DNA of 64,000 bases from Spirometra erinaceieuropaei (GCA_902702965.1 CACRXP010000172.1:374165-438164), one strand, 5' to 3'. Positions 34,801 through 44,920 are shown, numbered from the stretch's first letter. Translations and numbers: made by a program. Notes: generated by a model not told the origin, from the sequence alone.

Positions 34801-35153
34801 AGACTTAAATGGGCACACAGGAAGTTGGTTTAGTAGATGTCCAATGACTACCCATTAATAGGGTTTTATACGACCAAATTAAACTGCCTTGAGGGTAGTT
34901 TAGTATCGCCTATGACGCCTAGGGTGCTGACATACAAACGTAAACTAGACTTATAATGTTGGGTTTACGATACAGTCATCAAATGGCTGTTTTTATGTAA
35001 TAACATCACAGATTAGATATTGCGGCTGCCTGTTTACGCATGTTTTTTGAATTGAAACGTAGCCTTCTTTGTGCCTGTCCCAATGTTATGTTGATCGAAC
35101 TTCTGCATCTAACCCTTTGGGTTAGGTAAAATAACAACTTGAGTTGTCCGGCT
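31874..35153. other. Unannotated interval
   Basis: About 3.3 kb without a recognised gene. A relatively GC-rich patch at about 32380-32770 has an 81-codon plus frame (32369-32614) with no known domain. Confidence 0.35.
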
Positions 35154-35205
35154 GGGCCTCGTTGCTCAAGTGGTTAGAGCGTTCGCTGTGTTAAAGAATC
35201 ACTAG
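35154..35205 (+). mobile_element. SINE-B head fragment
   Basis: GGGCCTCGTTGCTCAAGTGG, then TTAGAGCGTTCGCTGTG, is the tRNA-like 5' half of SINE-B including the A-box region. The sequence departs from the family after about 35205, where an inverted copy begins. Confidence 0.65.
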
Positions 35206-35207
35206 GG

Positions 35208-35480
35208 GGATTTTGGCAGATATGACTAATTCATCAGATCCTATCGCGAAGAACTCGACGGCCTCAGTGGGGATCGAAACCACGACATCATGAGCGAGGC
35301 TTTGACACAGACAACGCGGCGTGGAGTCATGATTCCCACCACATTTGAATTAAGTTACCCACCCAAACTCCTGCAACGTATGAATTCCACCAGTAGGCTG
35401 ACTGCCCAGGTAGGGTTTTCTAAGCAATCATTCTAGAACCCCCTCGACGACCATCAGGCTCACTTAGTTAGTAGAGGACA
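35208..35480 (-). mobile_element. SINE-B copy, inverted, with 5' extension
   Basis: Read on minus, the order is: 5' extension (35335-35480), tRNA-like head with a GTGTCAAAGCC segment, B-box-like TTTCGATCCCCAC, GAGGCCGTCGAGTTC, and a tail including TCTGCCAAAAT that also occurs after the 49.4-kb copy. The extension contains, on plus, CTGACTGCCCAGGTAGGG and a TTCTAAGCAATCATTCTAGA stretch, repeated with changes beside the next copy (35837-35877). The A box is mutated. Confidence 0.65.
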
Positions 35481-35624
35481 CTGAAGGAGTTTCACCGCCC
35501 GGGAGGTTAGAGTGATGACTTTACTCAAGCCTTGCTCTTGAGGTCATGCTTCGGAGACAACCGGAGCCGTCGAGTTTCTCACCATTGGGTCTCGTAAAGA
35601 CTTAACTCATGTGTGTTATGGCAT

Positions 35625-35906
35625 ATTTCAAATAATTCACTTTGACCCAACCGTGAAAAACTCGGTGCCTTGGTGTGTTTCGAAGCCACGACAGCAAGGG
35701 AAGGCTTTGGTACAGCCAACGCTCTAGCCATTTGAGCTGCGAGGCCCCGCCGGACGACGCGTGTTAATCACATTTGGGTCAAGTTTACAAGCCCAACTTA
35801 CTGCTACGTCTGGTACCACCAAGTCTGATACAGTAAGTTGACTGCCCAAGTAGGATTTCCTAAGTAATACATCTAGATCCACCAGATGATTACCAGGCGC
35901 ACGGAC
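35625..35906 (-). mobile_element. SINE-B copy, inverted, with 5' extension
   Basis: On minus the tRNA-like part reads GGGGCCTCGCAGCTCAAATG, TTAGAGCGTTGGCTGTAC, then a B-box-like TGGCTTCGAAACAC, then GAGTTTTTCACGGTTGGGTC and the tail. Upstream on minus comes the extension with GCGTCGTCCGGC, GGTCAAACTTG-like sequence (35760-35787) and the CTGCCCAAGTAGGA block (35840-35853 on plus). Together with the next copy it forms a long inverted repeat. Confidence 0.75.
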
Positions 35907-36066
35907 AAACTTGACCCGAATGTGATTAACCTCGCGTCGTCGAATGGGGCTTCGTAGCTCAGATGGTTGAAACGTTGGCTGTAATAAAACCTCCTCTTGC
36001 TGTCCTGAGTTCGAACCCCACCGAGGAGCCGAGTTTTCCACAGTCGAGTCAAAGTGAAATACTGAA
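35907..36066 (+). mobile_element. SINE-B copy, forward
   Basis: The A box TAGCTCAGATGG lies at 35955-35966 and the B box GTTCGAACC at 36009-36017, both good matches to RNA polymerase III internal promoter elements. Upstream, 35907-35950 is complementary to 35742-35787. After the tRNA-like part comes GAGCCGAGTTTTCCACAGTC and a GAGTCAAAGTGAAATA tail. The acceptor-stem bases GCTTCG and CGAGGA no longer pair fully, so this is not a functional tRNA. Confidence 0.78.
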
Positions 36067-37124
36067 CTGTCACATTTTAACCAGCCCTCTTGAAAGTAGT
36101 TAGTGGCCAACATGCTCGTTCCCCGTATACTTTGATTTAGTCGGTAACTGTAGAAAATTTTGCTACCTGGACAGATTGTAAAATAAATGCCTGTTCAGGA
36201 AAATTCTTATTTCGTAGGAATCTCCTGTCTCAACTTCCACAGTTATGTTAAGGGATCAACAAATTTAAAAAGACCGCGCAAGCCTGTGCATTTTCAAATG
36301 TATATGTTCTGGAGGGCCATTATACTTGTGAGCCTTTTTCTGTTGAAAAATCGCATGATCTGATGGCCATTTATACCATTTCCTATATAACCACTTATTA
36401 CAATACATGCAAATCTGCCTGCATGCTTAGCAATTAAAAAGGGCAGTAATTATAAGGTCATCGAATTGAACCTCACTTAACCTTTGTCTCCTGTGTTTTT
36501 TCACAAAGACGGATGAAAATTGAAACTATGCACATTTGTTTGTCACTGTCTGTGTGAACCTCCTCCTGCCCCTTGCCTACGAGGACACCGCTGCCCGTCA
36601 GCAACGCCATTCTAGGGGTGGGGGGGTAAGACTTATCAACATGCCCTGTTTAAATGGACAGGTGGAAATTTAAAGACTTTAGACAACGGACGCAGCTTTT
36701 GCGCGGCTCTGGGAGCTTTGTACTGGCCTTTTGGGAACCTAATTGATTAAAATTCTAACGGCTTAATAGCGTGCAGACAGACTTCCACAAATATGTCCTG
36801 GGAGGGACGAAAACCCTGCAGAGAGCAGGCATGGGGATTTGCATCAGTGTTTAGCATGCTGTTTCAAAGATAATTCAGGAGTTTTGCTCACCGTAAATTA
36901 GGCCAATTTTGAAGGCCTCCTAACAATATAGTAGCATCCTTGTAGTTACAAACAGCTGCGCAGTATCCACATGGTGCACTGATGTGCATCTGACGGGACG
37001 TTCATTTTTCAGAGTTACAGGAGATCTCTTACATTCTGCGCGAAGTTTTATCTTTTCAAGCATCTTTCACTGTGCGAGATATTGCTGATAAAAGCGAATA
37101 TACGAGTTGGGGCAAAAATAAAGA
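36067..37124. other. Unannotated interval
   Basis: No recognised gene. A G-run lies at about 36614-36627 (GGGGTGGGGGGGT). Confidence 0.35.
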
Positions 37125-37430
37125 AGAGGGAGATGCAATCACTGGAATTAGAAATTTGTTAGCCTGACGTTTCGGATCTCACTCAAACTCATCATCAGAG
37201 ACAGTCGCAAAAAAAGATAATAGGGGGTACAAGAACGCAGTATTTATAGGGTGCAGTTGAGAGTCAACCACACGCCTACCGTATATGGCAACCAGTCCTT
37301 ATAAATACTGCCCATCTTGTGTCCTCTATTACCTTTTTCTGCGACTGACTCTGTGATAGTTTTTGGGTGATAATCCGAAACGACTGACCGATAAACTTCT
37401 TGTTCCAAATACATCTGGTTTCTGAGCTCA
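37125..37430. mobile_element. Inverted pair of Penelope-like 3' ends
   Basis: The left half is the inverted PLE tail (ATGCAATCACTGGAATTAG, then GACGTTTCGGATCTCACTC, then CATCATCAGAGACAGTCGC). The right half is the forward tail (TAAATACTGCCCATCTTGTG, then CTGCGACTGACTCTGTGAT, then AATCCGAAACGACTGACC). The two halves are complementary over about 100 bp, making a short element with terminal inverted repeats and no coding. It may be a PLE-derived foldback or two insertions. Confidence 0.65.
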
Positions 37431-37456
37431 CCAAAATAAAGGCTTGTGTAAAGGAA

Positions 37457-37670
37457 TATCGACAGAGACGAGGGAAACTGGGATGGCCATTTCATGATTT
37501 ATGGCCGTGTCAGCCAGTCATCAACCCCAGGTATTCAAGACCTTGAGTGCAAGTCCGGATTCTAAGCTTGCTGCATTTCCAACGCTTAACCACTGGATCA
37601 CGGGCCCGTCGTCCCGTTCATTGCGACTGGAAATATTGTCTGCATTGGGAGGGCGCTCACCGATCAACTT
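37457..37670 (-). mobile_element. SINE-A copy, inverted, with leader
   Basis: On plus: ATCGACAGAGACGAGGG, then ACTGGGATGGCCATTTC (body), a GTCAGCCAGTCATCAACCCC junction, a diverged B box, then AACGCTTAACCACTGGATCA, which is the complement of an A box and its surroundings. The leader module follows as GGGAGGGCGCTCACCGATCA (37647-37666). Confidence 0.7.
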
Positions 37671-37697
37671 ATGAGGCACTCAAGGTATGATAACGGA
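37670..37697 (+). repeat. 28-bp direct repeat, left member
   Basis: TATGAGGCACTCAAGG and the following bases match 38437-38464 with about three differences. The two members flank the truncated foldback copy at 37701-38436. Confidence 0.65.
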
Positions 37698-37700
37698 GGG

Positions 37701-38436
37701 GGAGAAAATTCAACTGTATTTCATGGAAAATATGCATAACAATATCCATTCTTCCGCTCAATCTGTAGATAATTACGTCTTCTTCTAATTATATACTCAA
37801 AGGAGGGACATAATTCGGCTTTAAAAACATGTTCCCATTCCCAAATGACTTTGAATCCGCTCTACCGTTACATTTGGATTCAGGGTTTTCAAACTACATG
37901 CCCTATATTTTCCGCGTTCGGAAAACCACACATTTCTCTATGGTAATAAAGGGGGACCATATAAGGTCCACAATATTTAACAGTGGATTTTATCCATATT
38001 GTTAACTTTACAAGCCACATTGGTAAATGCAGAGACATGACGATTTATGAACTGCCATTTCACGGTATTTAAAAGTCCCGCAATAAGAAACTTTTTTAAA
38101 ACCGAATTATGTCCCTCCTTTGATTATGAAATTAGAAGAAGGCGTAATTATCTACCGAATGAACAAAGAAATGAATATTTTATACATGTTTTCCATGAAC
38201 TACAATTGGAGATTTAGGGGCATCGAAAATCAGTGGGAAAAAACCATGCCACATAAGTAGTCATTTTTTACAGAGTGAAGTTTATGCATGCAGCCGAAAG
38301 AGAATTCATTCGAAAGCCGGAATCCTGAGGTAACTGAAACATTATAGAATTATGTTGCAGGCTGACTAGTTTTATAACCCTACTTAATTAATCTGTTCGC
38401 AACGAAAACGCATTTCATGAGTTAGCCCACCTACTG
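37701..38436. mobile_element. Foldback element copy 8 (subfamily A), left end missing
   Basis: Begins inside the left arm at about 37705 (TTCAACTGTATTTCATGG) and lacks the terminal 250 bp or so. The right end is complete: CATGAGTTAGCCCACCTACTG, followed by TA (38437-38438). It shares long internal segments with copy 9 at 45596, for example GGTAATAAAGGGGGACCAT and CACATTGGTAAATGCAGAG. Confidence 0.82.
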
Positions 38437-38464
38437 TATGAGGTACTCAAGGTATGGTAACAGG
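38437..38464 (+). repeat. 28-bp direct repeat, right member
   Basis: TATGAGGTACTCAAGGTATG and the following bases, matching 37670-37697. It starts at the TA that borders the foldback element. Confidence 0.65.
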
Positions 38465-38539
38465 CGGAAAAAGTAGGGAATTAGGTAGATCGATACAGAA
38501 TTGTTGCGAACTTTTTTTAGTCGTATCCGTTCAATCACC

Positions 38540-38689
38540 ACCTTGACCAGCCTATGGAATGAGAAACAAACATGCGCACGCACACCATGCAGATGATCTA
38601 CCGACGGCGTCTGTCAGGCGGGCCATAAGCACCTCATCGAACCGCAGTTCATCACCACCTGTCATTCTCTGTCGCTGCAGGTTGGATTT
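38540..38689 (+). repeat. Dispersed repeat E, inverted partial copy
   Basis: The reverse complement contains CGGTTCGATGAGGTGC and TGCGTGCGCATGTTTGTT, which align with 17310-17400 of repeat E copy 1. It lies head-on against copy 2 at 38690, giving an inverted arrangement. Confidence 0.55.
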
Positions 38690-39010
38690 TTATTTAATCA
38701 GGATTAGGCGCACAACGATGTATTGACTTCGCCAAACAAACAAGTTCCTTATGAGTGGCGAAGTTCACGGACAGGAAGTTGTCTGTCGGCTTGAAGTCGG
38801 CCAACCTATGGTTGCCTCTGTAATCTGTAGTGATGGGGAATGCCAAGTGGCGAGGCTGTGATAAACTTCGGTACGATGAAGTGCTTACGACCCATTTGGG
38901 AGACTCCGTTGTTGAATCATCTGCGCCTTGTGCAGACGCATGTCTAAATGACGGCAGAATAAGCCCGAAGCAGTTCTCCATCAATCCACCCCGTCCTCTG
39001 CCGTCCACCT
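38690..39010 (-). repeat. Dispersed repeat E, copy 2
   Basis: Aligns with 17131-17515. Landmarks on plus are GAGTGGCGAAGTTCACGG, GGTACGATGAAGTGC and AGAATAAGCCCGAAGCAG. The minus strand is open from 39104 to 38694 (136 codons) and part of it is similar to the minus-strand translation of copy 1. It contains no domain I can name. Confidence 0.6.
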
Positions 39011-42000
39011 CTGTTTTTATAGCTTCGACGAGTTCGGCATGCAAGTTGTTTTGCCAAACTTTGTCATGTACACACTCGGAAATAAATACGAATTCGGAAA
39101 CCACAGTTACAATATCCTGTCGTTATATAAGCAAATAAGCTTCTGTTGTCGGTGGAAAATATCGTACAGCACCTCACAGTACTTCGATTCGGTGTTTGTG
39201 AAAAAAACTTCATCTCCGCAGTCGGCCCGGCGAGGAGAGAGTTGTAGAATTAATGCCTCCCGTGGGGGAGGGGGAGGGGTGTGGTGTCTGGATTTTGGTG
39301 GTCATCGTCCACATCCGCAGAAGAGTCGTTTTTGCGGTAACTGCCGTGGAGGAGAGGGGTGGCGGAATTTCGTTAATCGGCACTTCGCCTCCCGTCTGGA
39401 TCTTGGCGTTCGGAGTCTGAAAACCATTGCCTGCATCCAAACTGACCTCAGTTGTCTCCCTGGTTTTCTACTCCTGTTTGCGTCCCTCTGTCTGCTTTTT
39501 TCCTCATTTGTGGAGGCCTGTTTGGGATTGTAGTGCGGTTTCGTGCGTCTCCGGTTTAGTTTCTCAGTGTTTCAATTCACGTTTCACCTTGCTTTAAGTC
39601 TGACCTTCCGACCGTAAAAACGCGCCCGGTGAGCTTGGTTAGATGCAGGAAAATCCAGGCTGCTATTGATGAAGTTTGTCCCTGTGTGCTGGGTCTCGCT
39701 TGTTTCCCCTGTTACGCGATTATTCGGTGGACCCAAATTTTAGACATACCGAAGAGTGCACTTGTGCACACACTTTGCGACGTGTCCCACCTCCAGAAAT
39801 CCGTCCTACTCCATGGTGCTCGTGTGTGATCCTACGTATGATTGTAGTTGCTTTCTACTCTCCCCAATGTAGTTTATTTCGCAGTAGTTGCACCGGTCCC
39901 GCTAGGGGAATTTGGCATTTCACATCATCACATATGGTCTTCGGTTTTTCATCCTGTGCCGCTTGGCAGTATCGGTCCCCAGCGGTCTTATGAGTTGAGA
40001 GATTGCATTAGAAACTTTGATAACGTCTGGAAGCACTTGCTAGACTTTTCGTCGTTCTCTCACCGAACTTTGGCTTGGCCTGGTTCGTCTCCCGCATTTA
40101 CTGAAGCTGAGGGAATGCCCGTTGGCCATGAAGATCGCAGGGAGTAGCGGAATTCTAACCTTGTAAAATCTGGCTCACTACCGCTAGATTCTGCCCCTTA
40201 AAAGAGTTTAATCACGACTGAGATTGTTACTAGGGCAACATACGTGCACGGTGGCGGCCCTCTTATATGTTATCTTTCTTGGGTGACCGTTGCGTTTTCG
40301 ATACACAAGAACGTCCATTAAAGACAGTTGATCTTCGGTTTAGGCCGACTTTATGAATTTAATGTCCAGGAAAAGGGAATTCTGAACACGATGGACTTCT
40401 TCGACCGTTTCTCACTTGATCATGACGAAGGTGTGAGCGACATATCGAGTCCACAATTTTGGTCTGTTAGTTGAAAATATCAGTGTCTTTGCTTTTTGGA
40501 GAACTGTTTCTATAATGAAGCCTGGGAGTGACTTTTGAATGCGAAGTACGCCATAAATCCGAATGTGAGGAACAGAACGCAATGCCTCCGCCTTACTGTC
40601 TCGTTTTTCTCGCACTAACTCTTATTTACTGTTTCGACCGTATTTTTTGTAAAAATTCGACAAAATCAAGGGACAGTTGCCGATGCTAACAAAAGCCATC
40701 ATTCTACTAGGTGACTCATATGAAGAAAAACCTGTTCTGACAATAAGGTTGAGTTGTTCGAGTCGATTCTGTAGTTATCGTCACTTTTCTAAAATTGCAG
40801 ATATTCAGTGCTAACAGCGTTTGGTCAGCCTGCAGCAAAAATCGCCACTTCCTGCCTGAAGCGAGAATGTTCCCAACTTCTGCACCAATTTGTCCCCCTC
40901 TCCTGATCCGAAGGAAAATGGCAGCATGACTGTCTTTCCGAGAACATGCTTGTCCGCCACAGCTCCGTTCTCGATACGTCAGTTCGATTTTTACCAGGTT
41001 TCTCACAATTCAATAGTCACCTGCCTCAATTTGTGACGCAACGACACGGAAGTCAGAGCACTTTACCTGGAGAAATCAGAAGTGGTCGCTGATAGCCTCT
41101 GATTTCCCTTGTGGTTTCTCAATTACGCAGCCCGAAACTCTCATATGCTGAGCTGGGTGTGCACAAGCGAGGAAGTTCAAGTTGCTGACATGGAGAACAG
41201 GGGAACAGCGTTAACGCGAGACAAATTTCCGCCATATTCTCCTGCTAGGTACTGACTTTTGATTAGATCTTTTCTTTTCGTGGACAGTATCGGCCTTCCG
41301 TGCCTAAGATCATTCCCCTAAACCGAACTCGCCTTACAGGTCTCACTTTTTAAACCTCCATCGCATTTCCTAATCGGCATTAAACAGCGCACACTTATAT
41401 TTGGACGAGAGGTAATCTGCCAAGTCTGCCCCGAGCGGAGGGTATCTTTTTTAAGCCACAAGTTTATTTTCCTGATGTAGTGGAGTCGAGTGTGTTTTAT
41501 TTCTCTGGTATATGAAAACTTGCTCCAGGTTTTATGTGATCGTGTACTGCCGTTGTTACCACTGTTCGCATTCCATCAGCAAATTGAGAAGCTTCAGGAA
41601 GCAAATAGGGAAACGGAAACTTAAGCTATGCGACAGGAATTCTATTCGCTTCGGTTTTCGGATGCACACTCGAATCTATTACCAGCTGCTTTGGCACCGC
41701 ATGGTCGTAAAAGTTATCAGCCTCTGCCTGCACTGCAGATCAAGAAGGTTATGTTGTCCTGAAAACAAAAAGTCCTCTAAAGCGAACAACACGAAACAAG
41801 TGCTCAGCTCCAATAGCGGCCATGCAATCAGTCAAAAATGCAGTAGTCCGTGGACGCTTTGTTAGCGTGTTGAGAAGCATTGCAGTGAATTGAAAGAAAA
41901 CGTTGCTGAATTGCAGTATCTTTGACGGGTGCCTATATCTAATTGCTACTCTCGCAAACACATTGATCGCTTCACGTGCAGGCGAGAAGGGAGACTACAC

Positions 42001-42116
42001 CGCGCTGATCCGAAAATTTTTGCGAACGTTCCCGCATGCCGGAAGCCAGCAGGCGCTTTATCACACCATTTAGCTTTGAAGCTGTCTGTATTCGGAGGTA
42101 ATCATCCAGCACCAAG
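39011..42116. other. Unannotated interval, relatively GC-rich at its left
   Basis: Frames of up to 164 codons exist (39039-39533, 39676-39993, 39848-40147, 41512-41865 on plus) but overlap one another in different frames, and none has a recognised domain. At about 41578-41620 one plus frame reads QQIEKLQEANRETE, a heptad-like stretch that ends in a stop; this is weak. From 39480 to 40140 the plus strand is T- and C-rich. Confidence 0.3.
39263..39279 (+). other. Possible G-quadruplex motif
   Basis: GGGGGAGGGGGAGGGG at 39264-39279, followed by TGTGG. Three G runs of four or five with single-base loops, plus a fourth short run, could fold into a quadruplex. No gene context gives it a role. Confidence 0.4.
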
Positions 42117-42262
42117 TAATGAGACCGAAAGACCTATAGCTAGAGCTGGAAACATCTGGCATCGTTCACTGGGTCTGGTGTTGTTGCAGACAGCGCAACT
42201 ACGTCGGAGAATCTAGAAAATTACATCACAGGTCGAATAGGCAGCAACAGCAGTGAGGAAAA
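42117..42262 (+). pseudogene. Penelope-like element fragment: lead-in and start of GIY-YIG
   Basis: The plus translation gives RPKDL, a stop, then SGIVH, a Cys-rich stretch and RNYVGESRK. It aligns at DNA level with 5851-5935: both contain GCAACTACGTCGGAGAA, and AGCAGCAACAGCAGTG here corresponds to ACACAGCAGCAGCGTG there. SGIVY followed by a Cys-rich lead-in before YVGE is typical of PLE nucleases. The homology stops at about 42262, where an inverted SINE-A begins. Confidence 0.65.
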
Positions 42263-42471
42263 AAGCATCACTGGCAAGGATGAGAGAAACTGGAATTACC
42301 GTGTCTGACTGGTTAGTAGCCGTCGGCCAGCCACACATGACTCCGAGGTATGAAACCTCTGAGACTCAAACTCGAAGCTTCTAAGCTACAAATTCGACAC
42401 CCTAGCCAATGAGTCAGGGCTCGTTGTCCTGTTGATTGCGATCAGATAAATTAACAATGGTAGAGGGGCGT
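42263..42471 (-). mobile_element. SINE-A copy, inverted, with leader
   Basis: On plus: CTGGCAAGGATGAGAGAAAC, TAGTAGCCGTCGGCCAGCC (body), a diverged B box around 42378-42402, CTAGCCAATGAGTCAGGGC (A-box region, inverted), CGTTGTCCTGTTGATTGCG, and the leader ACAATGGTAGAGGGGCGTG (42453-42471). It interrupts the PLE fragment on its left. Confidence 0.68.
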
Positions 42472-42499
42472 GCAGCGACCGCGTTACGAAATTCACTCG

Positions 42500-42622
42500 T
42501 TCCAGGTCAAAATTTCGATCGCCAAGGGTGGTAAAAACCGGGGTGGGTATGGCTGGCTGAAGACGGCTGCTAAGCCAGAAATGGTCATTCCAGTCTCCCT
42601 TGTGTTTGTCGGTAATACCATT
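42500..42622 (+). mobile_element. SINE-A body and tail, forward
   Basis: GGGTATGGCTGGCTGAAGAC, GGCTGCTAAGCCAGAAATGG, TCATTCCAGTCTCCCTTGTG and GTCGGTAATACCATTC match the family body closely. The head before 42540 is too diverged to show A and B boxes. It lies head-to-head with the inverted copy before it. Confidence 0.75.
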
Positions 42623-43429
42623 CAGATAGATATGGTTTCGTGTTGGGGGTAGTGAGAGTGGGGTAGGATGCGTAGGAAAAAGAGAGCGAGAGAGGGAGAG
42701 CCGTTATTAGCGCAACGATGATAACACAAATGATGACAGGATTGCACCAAACCCTGCCCCATGACGTCGTGGTGGTTGGTCTAGGCGGAACGGAGGGAGA
42801 CGGGCTAGTAGGGTAGGAGTCTGCGGGCTTAGAGTGAATCATGTAAAGCAGTTTATGAGAACTAGATTCGGTTTTAGGAACGATGCTAACAAAGTCATCA
42901 TGTCCCAAAGCACAATGGGACGCGTGATTTCCGTAACACGATCGCTGAGCGTCCTTCTAACAGTAAGGAGAAATGACACCGACTTTCAATTCACAGCCCA
43001 CTCGAGGGGATTTGGTTGTGAATTCAAGTTCGACAGAACCAAAGTTTACGTCGGCGAGGGCACGTGATGTGGGCTGTTTTGATCGTGCTTCTCCAAATTC
43101 AGTATATTGCGAGACACAGTGCCGTCTCCCTTCTCTTCTTCTTCATCCTTCTCCTCCTCCAGCACCAAGACACTGCCGGGACAAAGCACTCATTTACGTT
43201 GGGAGAGCAAGCAAGGGCGAACAGTGCGTCAGTAATTGATTTTCTGAGCCAAGGTTTGCGTAAATTTCCCCACCCCCTCCCCCAATAACCGTCACTGAGA
43301 TGAACTTGTCACAGCTGTCGAATCGGGTACGGGCTGTCGAGCCCTCATCGCAAAACTTCTGATTAGTGCAACGGTTGCTAAGTTTGGCAGACATGCATTT
43401 GCGTAGCAACTATACTGCAGAAATACTTA
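42623..43429. other. Unannotated interval
   Basis: Contains a purine-rich patch (42640-42710, GAGCGAGAGAGGGAGAG), another orphan leader-like string at about 42930-42955, and a CTTCTTCTTC/CTCCTCCTCC-type patch at about 43130-43165. No gene recognised. Confidence 0.35.
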
Positions 43430-43469
43430 AAGACGAAGATAGGCTCTCCGAAGAGCCTATCTTCGTCTT
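43430..43469. other. Perfect hairpin, 18-bp arms and 4-base loop
   Basis: 43430-43447 (AAGACGAAGATAGGCTCT) is the exact reverse complement of 43452-43469, separated by CCGA. It lies directly before a PLE 3' remnant, and its GAAGACGAAGAT arm resembles the outer end of the inverted PLE at 19943-19958, so it may be a junction of two inverted element ends. Confidence 0.9.
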
Positions 43470-43474
43470 CAAAT

Positions 43475-43640
43475 AATCAACCCGGATATCTCAACTTTGC
43501 CAATCTGTGCAGAAATACTGCAGATTTTGTACTCTCACTACCATGAGCTTGTTCTGCCTCTGTTTGGGGTTTTGGGTGTGGATCCGAAATGTTAAACTAA
43601 TGATATTCCTGTTCCAATGACCGCGTCTTCTTATCTTTTG
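43475..43640 (+). mobile_element. Penelope-like element 3' end, remnant
   Basis: AGAAATACTGCAGATTTTG, then TCTGCCTCTGTTTGG, GTGTGGATCCGAAATG and CCTGTTCCAATGACCGCG reproduce the 3' tail of the PLE family. Coding part absent. Confidence 0.6.
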
Positions 43641-44723
43641 TGCCATTAAGACCAGGCCGTTAATCAGGCTTCCATCATGGGGTATGGTACTTGCTGAGCA
43701 AGGTCAGACAACGGTATTTACGTTGACGCCTGGCACTCTATTTCTCCTATTCTATATGCTCCCCCAGTCATTATCACTTGTCATATGAAAACACAAGCCT
43801 GTTTTCGTGCTCTGCAACCAGATTGTTAGCTTTCCTACGTTATACCGAAGTCAGGGGAGGCTTTCACACGAACAAAAATCCCTGCCTTCATATCCATAAA
43901 ATTTGTCTGTTTTCGTCTCCACTGTCGGCGTACATTTGGAAGATCCCAGATAAAAGGACTCCTTCTTACCTGACCAAACATGAGGTCAGTTGCACAAAAA
44001 CATATGGTGGACATCTAAACATTTTCGAGGTATAGCCCTTCACTTTAATCTCCCTGTGATCCGAGTTATTACAAACCAGTCAGTGTTTTCCTGCCCCTAA
44101 ACCTTTTGGACCGGGCCGAGAAAATAGGGGCGCTTTGGGATTGGTCTTTGATTGCGGAGTAGACCTTTCGTCCGAGCATTTTCTTCCATCCTTGGAGACA
44201 GCATGGATGCGCAAAAAGCTAAAATGAGTTTATATGTATTTGTGTCGTCCTTAAAAGCGTAATGCGTTGTTATCAGATGTAGGTGCAGTTCACTCGTCCC
44301 TTGCTGAACACCATGCGATATGATCTATACGTTGTTTTTTTAGAGAGTTCTTACTTCGGGATCCGTTTGCCGACATTTAATGGCACTCCCTTTCGGAACG
44401 GTTGGCTCTTGAGAGCACCCAATGCGCGTGCGCTAAGTTCGGACATTATTCAAGGTATAGAGGTCGCATTTTGTTGCAATGCCCAATTGCGGGCCAGCAG
44501 AGATGCTGTGTCAAAAAGGGCAAAACAATGATGTGTACTTGAAAGTGCTCTTGCGCAATTTGAACCGCAGAGCTGATTACCCCTCTTCTCTCCCCCGTAC
44601 CCAGAAGACACCGTTGATGATGACAAATGGGCGCTCATCGATCAGGTTACGGAACGTGTTTTTCCGTCGTTCCTTAGGGCTAATACTGGCACCTTCACAG
44701 GCAGTTGCACAGCGACTGGTAGT
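43641..44723. other. Unannotated interval
   Basis: No recognised gene. Near 44632 (minus) lies another SINE-A leader-like string, CGTTCCGTAACCTGATCGAT read on minus, about 75 bp beyond the tail of the next SINE. Confidence 0.3.
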
Positions 44724-44906
44724 AAATGGCATGTTACCGACAAAGACAGGAGAGACACGAATGGCCATTTTTGGCTTGTTATTCGTCATCAACCAGTCAT
44801 GTCCAACCCCGAGCGTGGACCACTTGAGATTCGAACCCAGGATCTTTGGTCATGGAGTTTGACACATTGCCATTAAACTACAGAGCCGTTGTCCTATCGG
44901 TTTTGA
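44724..44906 (-). mobile_element. SINE-A copy, inverted
   Basis: On plus: GTTACCGACAAAGACAGGAG, ATGGCCATTTTTGGCTTGTT, CGTCATCAACCAGTCATG, then GAGATTCGAACCC (44829-44841), the complement of an intact B box GGTTCGAATCTC, then a diverged A box at about 44871-44885 and CGTTGTCCTATCGG at the head. A nearly full-length copy. Confidence 0.78.
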
Positions 44907-44920
44907 TAGGGAATATCAAT

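Noticed and set aside
39039..39533. A 164-codon protein-coding gene on plus
   Set aside because: Its Gly-rich middle comes from the G-run at 39264, several other frames overlap it, and it starts inside repeat E. No domain or codon pattern supports it.
41512..41865. A 117-codon gene with a coiled-coil start in another frame
   Set aside because: The heptad-like stretch is only about 14 residues before a stop, and the long frame has no recognised motif. Chance is sufficient.
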